Origin: Scolanthus callimorphus
Taxonomy: Eukaryota; Cnidaria; Anthozoa; Actiniaria; Edwardsiidae
Assembly: GCA_033964015.1 (NCBI GenBank)
Contig: CM066915.1
Coordinates: 8,729,575 to 8,793,574, forward strand
DNA length: 64,000 nt
Reading direction: 5' to 3'
Numbering within the stretch: position 1 is the first letter of the stretch; each line of letters begins with the position of its first letter. The position numbers and the translations under genes were made by a program. Shown here piece after piece: positions 10,878 through 21,100 of the stretch. The notes under the pieces are model-generated. The model was not told the origin of the DNA. It was given only the letters and a program-made list of their open reading frames with translations, and made no database searches.

Positions 10878-11042
10878 ATTGTCCCGTATTGTGTTAAGAT
10901 AATATTCCTTGATGTCAATAGAGCCACGGACTGCGCTATCATTAGGAAAATTATGAAGTGCTAACAAATACTGAAATTTGTCACAGTTGTTGAGGTGATA
11001 GAAAACAGCGCTCTCGTTATTACGGGCATGCTCATATGAGAG

Positions 11043-12982
11043 TTGACTAGTTTTAGGAACTTAGAGCGTGCTAAAAATGCTCTACTTGCCTGGGCTTTTA
11101 ACATCATTGACTTCGACGACAAGCGGATATCTGTTGACAGCAAGCGCCTCAAAACGATCAAGGAGCTTCAACAACATGCTGTGATTCTAAAACCGGACAA
11201 AGGGCAGGGTGTTGTCCTCCTTTCTAAGGAAGCCTATACAAGTTCTATGGATTCCCTTTGTGCTGACAGAAAGAAGTTCAAACCCCTCACACAAGATCCT
11301 ACTCCGGGTCGACTTAGATCTCTTCAGCGATACCTGCTTGCACTGGTAAAACGCAAAGAGCTATGCCGTGATGAATACGATTCCATGCGTCCTAGGAATG
11401 CCAAACCGGCGAGAGCTGATACACAAGAAATTTGACAATATGCCTAAATTCCGGCCCATCATTGACACAACTGGTAGCACACACTACTTTGTGGGCAAAT
11501 TCCTAAGCTCCATGCTATATCCACTCACGCAAAATGAATTCAGTTTGAAAGATACCTTTGATGTCACTGAACGAATTCGCGCTATCCCCCCCGAGTTATT
11601 TCAAGATGGATATCGTTTCGTGTCTTTTGACGTCGAGTCTTTGTTTACAAACGTTCCTCTGAATAAGACGCTCAAGGTAATTGAAAGACGCATATACACG
11701 GAAAAACTGATTAACACCAGCTTATCCAAGAACACTCTGAGAAAGCTTATTCGAGACACGTGTACAAAAACTGCATTCTCTTGTAACGACACCCTTTACG
11801 AACAGGTTGACGGTGTGAGTATGGGTGGCAGTCTGGGCCCTGTTCTCGAGAACAGGGCCCAGACTGCCACCCATACTCACACCGTCAACCTGTTCGTAAA
11901 GGGTGTCGTTACAAGAGAATGCAGTTTTTGTACACGTGTCTGCTAATGTGATCATGACAGAATTTGAAGAAAAAGTTGTGCAGAAATTTCTGAATGACGG
12001 AGTAATCAAGTTCTACTGTAGATACGTGGACGATACCCTTCTGCTCATCAAACACAGTGACTTGTCAGCTATTCTTAATGCCTTTCATAAGTTTGACCGT
12101 AACATCCGTTTTACTTATGACTGCTTTAAAGGAGAAATACCTCACTTCCTTGACGTTGAGATTTCCCCTGATGGCTTAGGCATATATAGAAAGGACACAT
12201 TCTCTGGACAGTATTGCGATGTTAGTAGCTTTGTTCCTTGGCGACATAAAATTAGCTGGGTCAGATCTCTCATTTATAGACTCTACCGTATCTGTGACAG
12301 TAGCAAGGTAGATGCCCAGTTAGCTATGGTTAGAAAGTTTTTATCCTGGAATAATTTTCCCAAGCGCGTAGCAGAAGGCCTTGTTGAACGGTTTTCAAGA
12401 TCCGCCCTTTTTGGTAGTAACCCCCCTCCTGCCGGCCATGCCCAAGAGACCAACACCAAACGCACTATCTGGGTCAACATGCCTTATATTGGTAAAAAGG
12501 GCGAAACCCTTACGAAGTCTTGCATCCGTAAGCTCTGCCGTTGCCTTACCACTAAGAATGTTGACTTTAAAGTTATTCCTAACACTAGGAAAATTTCATT
12601 TTATACAAATACAAAAGATAAAACGCCATTGTTAAGTAAATCTAACATAGTGTACCAGATTACTTGCCCGATGTGTAATGCGAGCTATATTGGAAAAACA
12701 GAGCGCACCCTTTATGAGCGTACATATGAGCATGCCCGTAATAACGAGAGCGCTGTTTTCTATCACCTCAACAACTGTGACAAATTTCAGTATTTGTTAG
12801 CACTTCATAATTTTCCTAATGATAGCGCAGTCCGTGGCTCTATTGACATCAAGGAATATTATCTTAACACAATACGGGACAATGTAAGGACACTGGACAC
12901 TGATAATAACTGGAATGTTTTGCTTTTTAAAGAAGCCTTTTACATCAAAACAAAACACTCCTCTAATGAACTCCGGCCTTAA
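11043..12982 (+). pseudogene. PLE-A reverse transcriptase plus GIY-YIG endonuclease, frame-broken
   Basis: Three successive frames together read as a Penelope-like polyprotein. Seen in order: KPDKGQGVVLL, KFRPIIDTTGS, the RT motif A region FDVESLFTNVPL, motif B GVSMGGSLGP, catalytic YVDDTLL, a linker, and a GIY-YIG nuclease with CPMC, SYIGKTERTLYERTYEH. Break 1 (about 11420) falls at the conserved PKIHK-type site, where some bases are missing. Break 2 is a 94-nt inverted duplication (11848-11941) between motifs B and C. The N-terminus is truncated. Its enzymes would copy PLE RNA and nick target DNA; this copy is dead. Confidence 0.85.
11754..11941. repeat. 188-bp perfect palindrome
   Basis: Centred on CTC|GAG at 11847/11848, the two 94-nt halves are reverse complements with no mismatch that I found. 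Leaving out the second half makes the RT frame continuous from GPVL to ANVIM. It is thus an extra inverted copy of the preceding 94 nt, not part of the element. Confidence 0.95.
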
Positions 12983-13052
12983 AGCGAGCCGCGACCTATT
13001 GTTATTCAAATAATCTAGTTGTATTTAAGTTCTCCCGCGCTACTTGTATTTC

Positions 13053-13095
13053 ACTAGCCTGATGATGGTTTGAATTAAACCGAAATATTGCTTTT
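13053..13095 (+). ncRNA. hammerhead-like ribozyme motif, 3' end of PLE-A
   Basis: Contains CTGATGA (13059-13065), a hairpin stem II (TGGTTT-GAAT-TAAACC) and GAAA (13082-13085), followed by TATT. This is the invariant hammerhead core order. After GAAA the AUAU/UU arrangement allows only a 2-bp, self-complementary helix III, which would favour dimers. PLEs are known to encode hammerhead motifs in their terminal regions. Confidence 0.7.
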
Positions 13096-13339
13096 CTTAT
13101 CCAGTCTTCTATTTATGGTGAATATCGCCTAAGTATGAAACTGTCATTATTCGGAGTAACATTTCTCCTATATTTCTCGTTCATTGTACTGGTACTCAGG
13201 TACAATAGTATTGAGTGCTGGTAAGTGCAAGTGCTTGTATTTGTAAACAAACACGAAGGTAACAGAACTTCGCATCACAGGCCTCACAGGCTACTGGAAA
13301 AAGTTTGAAAAATAGCCGAATTGTTTAAAAAATGTCTTT

Positions 13340-14570
13340 AATAGCGGAGCTCCTGCGCGGGCCGAAGGCCCGCGCAAACAGAGCACCATACCTAAGGGAA
13401 AAACGTATAGTATACTATCGAGTTGATTTTTGAACGTCACGGGCATTATGGAACATTTTAATGACGTCATTGATGACGTAAATGCATGTGACTTTGGTAT
13501 AGAGTTCCTCTTATGGTCTTTGAAAGTTTGTCCAAGTTTGGCTTCTATAGAAGCTACCCTTCGGGAGATATGATTTTTTCTTTATTTTTCTGGTATAAAA
13601 CCTATAGCGTACGCCGTCCGTCCGTCCGTCCGTCCGTCGTCCGTCCGTCCGTGTACACATGGGAACCCTGTGGTATGCAAAGCAAAAATTATATCTCCTC
13701 AAGGGAACATGCTAAGACAACCATACTTGGGATATTTTGTCTATGCCACAAGGGGGGTGCTGTAACACGGACACGTGATGTGACGTCATCGATGACGTCA
13801 TCAGTGATTGAAAAATTAATATCTCTAAAACAACCAAACTTTGATAGTGTAGTCTAGGTCACCAGGTGAGCGAATGAAGTGGTCACGTGATATGACGTCA
13901 TCGATGACGTCATCTATGCTTTAAAAATGAATATCTCATGAAAGGAAAGCTCTAAAACAACCAAACTTGGGTAGTGTAGTCTAGGCCACCAGATGAGCGA
14001 AATGAGGTGGTCACGTGATATGACGTCATCGATGACGTCATCGATGACGTCATCTATGCTTGAAAAATCAATGTCTCGTGAAGGAAAGACTCTAAAACAA
14101 CCAAACTTGGGTAGTGTAGTCTAGGCCACCAGATGAGCGAAATGAGGTGGTCACGTGATATGACGTCATCGATGACGTCATATATGCTTGATGGTAATCT
14201 CATGAAAGGAAGACTCTAAACCAACCAAACTTGGGTAATGTAGTCCAGGTCACCAGATGAACGAAATGAAGTGGTTACGTGATGTGACGTCATCGATGAC
14301 GTCATCTATGCTTGAAAAATGAATATCTCATGAAGGGAAGACTCTAAAACAACCAAACTTTGGTAGTGTTGTCTAGGTCACTAGATGAGAGCGAAATGAA
14401 GTGGTCACGTGATATGACGTCATCTATGCTTGAAAAATTAATATCTCGTGAAGGGAAGACTCTAAAGCAACCATGTAAACCATGTACACATGGGAATCCC
14501 TTTCATTCACACAGAAAATTTTATAACCAGGAGCTCCGCTTTTAGCCAGTGGCTAAATCTATACATTATT
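13340..14570. mobile_element. GCGGAGCTCC-type repetitive element enclosing a CRE-palindrome array
   Basis: It starts near AGCGGAGCTCCTGCGCGG with a GC-rich hairpin (GGGCCGAAGGCCC), has a (CCGT)n tract at 13616-13650, then the tandem array, and ends at GGAGCTCCGCTTTTAGCC. Related end sequences recur at 36998, 38580, 43905 and 50210. No coding capacity is seen. Confidence 0.6.
13760..14480 (+). repeat. tandem array (~112-135 bp unit) with TGACGTCATCGATGACGTCA cores
   Basis: About six imperfect units, each with CACGTGATATGACGTCATCG (an E-box-like CACGTG followed by two CRE palindromes) and CTCTAAAACAACCAAACTTG. Cores are near 13780, 13893, 14020, 14160, 14285 and 14416. The third unit has an extra CRE copy. 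Confidence 0.85.
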
Positions 14571-14927
14571 TATAGAAACAAATAAAGAATACTTACATTA
14601 TGATCCTGGAGTGCATGTTGATTAGATGCTTGATTTTGAGGGGACAATTTCGGTCATAACTTCAAGCCACCGTTGAATGGGAGCGAGTGTACGTTGGAAC
14701 GAGTGACACGTGGCTTGAGTTCAGACCCAAATTGTCCCATCAAAACCGAGAATCTAAACAAAATATACACACCAGATCATAACGTGAGTATTCTTTATTT
14801 TTTCAAGAAATTCGGCTATTTTTCAAACTTTTTCCAGTAGCCTGTGAGGCCTGTGCTCGCATAGTCAGTTTTAAATATCTAGCCAATGGAATACACGGAT
14901 TTTAGTTACGAAGTTTGTATATTAATA

Positions 14928-15150
14928 TTACATAACAACACAGCTGCCCTTCAATCCCGGCTTATTCTTGACCTGTTGTTCATACTCCTCCAGTTCGTTA
15001 AGATATGAAAGAGGCGGCCATCGGTTTTCCTCCACGTATTCCCTGTTCTCTCCCTGGAGGAGTTGGAACTCTTCTGTCGACTCGAATACAGAGTAGTTTG
15101 TAGCTATGAAGTGAAGACACCACCATGCAAGTTGGTCTGCATTGTAAGCC
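14928..15150 (-). CDS. RHOBTB: RhoBTB exon 5 (C-terminal domain and CAAX box)
   Basis: The acceptor is CCTGTCCCCACAG. The exon reads AYNADQLA, the tryptophan-rich CLHFIATNY region, [10 protein letters not shown], and ends SCVVM before TAA (14930-14928). The length is 223 nt rather than 222: one extra C in the CCC at 15120-15122 shifts the frame just after its start. The C-terminal CVVM fits a CAAX box. AATAAA on the minus strand near 14798-14793 could serve as a poly(A) signal. Confidence 0.87.
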
Positions 15151-18100
15151 TGTGGGGACAGGAGAAAAAATACAATTCAATCATACATACAGCCGATTGC
15201 GTTTGACTGTTAAACCCTAACAGTTCGCACGTTATGTTTGAACGTTGCGTTTCTAGGATAGAACGCGACGTTTCTATAGAGAACCAAAACGTTCTGCCCT
15301 CTCTGATTGGTCAGTGAAAAGTAAACATGGCGGTTGCCCTTGGAAACGTCTCGCTTTTTGTCTCACAACGCAACTTTCAAACGTAACGTGCGAACTGTTT
15401 AGGTTAAACGTCAAACGCGATCGGCTGTATAAATACACAGTCTCATTTTGCCGCCATTTCCAAACTTTCTTTTCTTTCGAATTTCTTTTCTTAGTCTAAA
15501 GTTTCGATAGCCTGGCTACAGAGCCTATGGATGCTGCTCGCTTTAGTGACCCCACAAAGCCCAGTACCATGTTCCCCACTGTTTCGCGATCGCCGTTAGA
15601 GTTAGAGATCGCACTCTCCCCAACAGATACCAAAAGAGGCGTAGTCGGGCCAAATTTCAACACGCTAAAAATACCACTCCCAAACGAGCATGTTAGCTTC
15701 CAAGTGATCACAACTTCTTGTGTATAAGTTCTATTAGTATATACCAAATCAGTGAATAGTCATTTTCGCGCGCTCTGATTGGTTCCTGAAATAGTAGATA
15801 TCCAGCACAGTAAGGCCACTATCAAGGCCAATATCTATCTATCTCAGTAGCAGGGACATTTGCATACGCATGCGCGGCTTACATTTATTGAACTCGCTTA
15901 TGCCTCGAAGAAAGGTCATGACAGCTCAATGTTTACGGGATTTGATCCTGATATGTGGGACGAAATTGAAATGATTTACTCCAGAATTCGCCTAAAAGTT
16001 TTTATCTATGTCTCTGCTGCCTATTCTATGGAAAGGAACATGCAGTAGATTCGAGTTGTTATCAAGGGACGTTCAAAGAAACTCAAGCTTCGTCAATATG
16101 GCAGCCATGTTGTCTTGTTACATCCCGGAATTGGAGGTTGCTTGCTAATTTTAAGGTGGCCCGCGGGTAATTATTTGTGTGACGACACATATTTTGCAAG
16201 GCCAGCTATTGGCTTGCAACTTTATCTGGTCGCTCAAACATTTTGCGTACCTACTGACCAATGCTTCTATTTTGTAGTAGTAAAACGAATTTACGATAAT
16301 AATTACGAAATCGCCGCAAAATGCTTTGAAACAAAACCTACATTTTTACTTTGTTCGTGAATTCTCAAAAACTAGAGTTGCAAATCACTTAGTATTGCAT
16401 GTACGAAGTCCTCACATGTTCTACTTCCATGAAGCAAAAGGTAGTTTCCATTGAGACCACACTCTTCGAGAAATTCACAAGGCTCAACATCAAGCACAAA
16501 GTCATATGTCTCATACATATTTAGTTAATGTGTATAGCTAAAGTCGTTGCACTAAAAATTCGCACTCCGACCATGTAGTAGTCAACTCTTTCACTAAGGG
16601 CCAGGACAGAGTTGATGGAGAATAGGAAAACGGCATCTCGAACAAACTATCGTTACGGATACACTCATCTGTTGCCAAATTCTTGTGAATAATAGATAAA
16701 ACAAGCATTCTCATCAAATGTCCGTACCAGGCCATTCTAGCCGCCCTCCCGCGAATACGTAAAACAATCGAAGATGAAGTACCTTGCTAAGTCTGAGCAC
16801 TTTCCTACCATGCGGTTTCGAGAACTTAGCTGGCTTATTCACATCACTTACTGTGATTTGTTGATGAAAGCAGACTGGACGCACGATTTGTTTTTCAGTC
16901 TCTCAGGGATTTGTCGTCGTCTCAGTTTCGATCTGTTGATCATGCTAGGGGTTGATTTATTTTGTTGTTTTATTTTTTATTTAACATATTTTTACAACCA
17001 GTTTTCATAATATTACATAAAATACAAAGAGAAAAAAAGAATTAAAGTGAAAAAAAGATAATAACAATAGTAATGTGACATAGTAATGATATAGAATAGC
17101 CTAATTCTCTTAGAGATGGGGAAGCAAGCATTCCCATATTTGGAGGTGTGCTAAAAGGGTGTCGTTTTCTTTTGCTATATGTTTTTCAAGATCACAAATT
17201 TTCCAAACTTTTATAAAGAAAATATCTAATGATTGCGGTATATAGCCTTTACTTTTACAGCTTTCGCTAAAAGAATCAAATGGTTGAGCAATCTATAATG
17301 TTTAATACTTTCATCCCATAGTCCAAGGATGACATCTACTTCCCGGAGATCCAAGAACACCAAAGAAGTATTATTAACCCATGTTTCAAGAGACATCCAA
17401 AACTCACGAACTTTGACACAATTGAAGAAAAGGTGTTCTAGTGTTTCTTCTTCATCGTCACTACAGAAACTACACATGGGAGAATCAGCCTTATCAATTT
17501 TAAACAAAAACCGCTGAACTGAAAAAATCCGGTGCAGAATTTTGAACTGAAATTCGCGCATTTTTGTATCAGTAGTAACTGCAAACGGGATCGAATATAT
17601 TCTATTCCATTCTAAAGGATTTCGCACAGTTGACTTGTATATCATGTTAAACTTCATTTGAGCTGTAGGTTGAACCTTATTGGTCGAGATAATAAGTTCA
17701 TATATCATTTTAGATGTGAGTTTTTCTAGTGAATAAGTCTTGCCGTTTAGGTGTATGAAAAAATTGGTTTCGCCATTGTCCGTTGAGGGGATACAGGCAT
17801 TGTCTCTCACAATTAAACGCCATTTTAATGGAATTGCATCAAGTAGACTTGTCAAAAAGAATGCTTCACACGTAGCCAAATAAGAAGAAGACACTCTACC
17901 GATCCTCAAATTTCCCATTTGGTCGTAAAGATCGCTTTTTTTCGTTATTCCCATTTCATAAAGAGATTTTTTAAAGACAGACTTGTGGGCAATACGTATG
18001 AACCGATTGTTCCACAGTATTTGATCCGCTATTTCTTGGGCGGTTACAGGTTCTATAGCTCTGAGTTCGGTCCATATTTCTAAACATTCCTGATAAAAAG

Positions 18101-21100
18101 GGGGTAGATCGATGGAAAGAAGGGAGACGTCAAAATTGCAGCGGAAGAGGAATCTTCCGTTTTAGTTACTGCAAAATAGAAGCATTGGTCAGTAGGTACG
18201 CAAAATTTTAAAGCGATCAGATAAAGTTGAAAGCCAATAACTGGCCTTGCAAAATATGTGTCGTCACACAAATAATTACCCGCGGGCCACCTTAAAGGAG
18301 AACCTGAATCAATTCACATATGGTAAGTTTCTCTATAGTAAGCATTGGGCATGTTTTGAAGTCAATCTTGATAATTCGCGTTTGCGATTGTCGAGAACAC
18401 CAGTGAAAATTCTGTTTGATTTCAGTTTACAAGTAAATTATATTCATATGCTCCGAGCCCGCTAAAATTCCAGCAAGGCCATTTCTCCATCTTAATTCTT
18501 TGAGGGTATCATCAAGAAACCATTAAACTAGCCATGAAATTTCGCTTTCATATGAATTATACTTTTGAACTCAAATGACTGTAAAACCTGTTCAAATTAT
18601 GCGTAACACTCTTGAAACCGATACCATCAAAGAACGACAAATATATCGTATTTATGTATCTGACTTATGTCGCAATACGGTTATATAAGGTTGATTAGAG
18701 TACAGATAAAACACAGTTCGCTTTGAGTTAAACTGTGTATTAAATAACAATATTTCGCCACCAATTTTTGTTGCATAATTTGCAATGGTGGCCTCCTCTT
18801 TTATGTGCTGTAGAAAAATATCGAGCTCATTTCTCCATCTTAGTTTTAGCATGATTTTAACCAGAAATGAACAAACTGTTAATTTTTTTAACCTTTTCTT
18901 CTGTTCAAAATTCGCCAGCATAACTAAAACCTTTTTTCATTGTAGTACTTTTGTGATTTTTGTTGCACGTGCAGGTCTTTAACGACTTTTAGTATCAGTA
19001 ATGTTGACATATTTCATCCATTTTATTTTTCCAAATCTTCTGAATTGTTAGCAGGGGCATTTACAAGACATCAAGGTTGTGATACTACCTGTGCAGAATG
19101 TGAAACTAAATAGGTATAGGGATGGCCTCTAGACAAGATAGGGGTTGGGTGTTTTGAGTGAATACCTTCGTTGTAATTGGAAGTGTTTCTCTAGCGTCTT
19201 AAAAATGACTTGTTCTGCTAAGAAATAAACTAAATAAACGTTTCTATTTGTCGTAATATTGATCATGGCAGTCGTCCAGGGCTATAAACTTCGGTGGGTG
19301 GGTCTTCAAGGTTAAAATTGTATGTATACTATCAGAAATCCTTAAAATGAATTAAATTTTCTTCTGAATTCAACAATGGCTTTTCTATGGTAGCATATCG
19401 TGGTGCTCAAACTGCATGATCATCGTCGTGTGATACAATTCCGTAACACTGCTCGTAACATTACATAAAAGTGGTGTCAGAACGTGCTCTGTCAACATCT
19501 CGTTTGTTGCACTCAGAACACTAAGAGCTTACCGTAAATATTTTGAATTACAAAATAAAGAAAACTGCGAGCTGAAAACTTCGCGCCATTTTTTCGATTC
19601 CAACTAAATCAATGGTGATTGCCGATGGTAGCGCCCGTAATCACATTGAATTGGTCAGCGGATTAGAGGATGCGCAGTACAAAAGTCCCTGCTACTATCC
19701 AGCAGTATTTACTGTTTTGAGAAAACTCTCAAAATGGCGGCTCGTTTCGCGCGTTATTGCGTTCTTAATCCACCGTATTTTATTCTACTGATTTGGTATA
19801 TACTAAAACAACTATCACCCTCAGGCGAGTATTCAGGATCTCCCACCCCTTTCTCCATTGCTAATGTTTATATAGCCCTAGCTGTACACGGCTACAATGC
19901 TGACGATGATATACTCAGGCTCCAGTTTTTTATGGTTTCTCCCTCCCCCTGTATGATCTTTTCATTGATATCCTTTCAACGTTTTCCTTACTTGTGCCAT
20001 ATGAAGAAGGTTGATAACATCTTTGGTGCCATCTCTAACTTTCTCCTGCACTTCTCGATCAATCATCTTGGTAATGTACAATTCACACAGGGTGACCAAC
20101 CGCGGGAGACAGAACCTGTCAGCTAGTATCAGTATCTCAGCTGGGTCGCAGGATTCGATAGGGGCGCGGTCGGTATAGAGGTACTCTAGGACAGCCAGAA
20201 AGCCGATAGGGTGGCATCCTCAATTGGGGTCTGGAAAACGATAACCATTGATTAGAAGGATACAATATATAAGTTATTACTCCAACACACAGAACAGGAT
20301 AGGAGGTCAGAGCTTCATATAACAGTATGAAATGAAAGGACCTTATGTCTGGATTTGAAAAAGGTCGAGATTTATCAACGTATTTGTATGGTAAACATGA
20401 CAATCAAAAATAATTGCAGCAATGCAAAGACAGGTGGATAATTCAAATATGGCATAAAACACGAACCTCGCCTTGAGCCCTGCCTTCTCTGAAGGCTCCC
20501 CCTAACATAGCAGCCATGACGTCACACCTTGCCATCAGCACAGCTTTGTGTGCGTATACCACTTGATCTTCCACGCGGAACTTTACATCTGAGAGCCTTG
20601 AGTTGTTTAGAAACAGTGACTTAAGTTTTGCTCCTGTCTCATCATTCTGATAGGTTCCGATACTAGGGTTCAGTTCATCTTCATCATTTAGCTTGTTTTC
20701 ACAAACTTGCATTAGCCAGGATAGATAGAATTTCTCGGCAGTACATTTTACATCTCTTAAGAAGTCTTTGTCCTCAATTTCTGAAAACCCTGGCAGCCCA
20801 GTATAAAGAAACGCGAGGACCGTCTCGAGCATGTCTCTTGAGATGTCATGGGCCATTTGTAGATTGCAAATTTCATGAGTGTCCCTCGCTTCCACCAAAT
20901 TTAAATTGATCCCTGACGTCTCATCTAACACCCAACTGATATTCTCAAAGACTTTATCATACTTTTTTGGCACTGAATTAATCTTTTTGCTGGTGATGAA
21001 GATTTCCTGAAAAATTGGTGAAGCAGCACTTAGTAGAACTTGGTGGGCTTGCAGAGGAGGTGAATTGGCGTCAGAAAAAGTAAAACTGACATCTGTTGAG

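Larger units (their letters stand above)
10339..13183 (+). mobile_element. PLE-A: Penelope-like retroelement in foldback configuration
   Basis: A 5'-truncated plus-strand copy (about 11039-13170) is preceded by an inverted copy of its own 3' end (10374-11038, matching 12725-13170). The two form a giant hairpin. The 12-bp sequence ATTTCTCGTTCA lies just outside both ends (10339-10350 and 13172-13183) and may be the target-site duplication. Inverted terminal copies are a known feature of PLE insertions. The left arm is interrupted by a nested MITE. Hammerhead-like motifs lie in both arms. Confidence 0.88.

Noticed and set aside
11722..12009. 95-codon minus-strand frame resembling PLE RT
   Set aside because: It exists only because of the 188-bp palindrome, which puts RT sequence on both strands.
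15496..15747. Overlapping 66- and 83-codon frames on both strands
   Set aside because: No recognisable domain, no splice link to RhoBTB; probably part of a repeat next to 15735.
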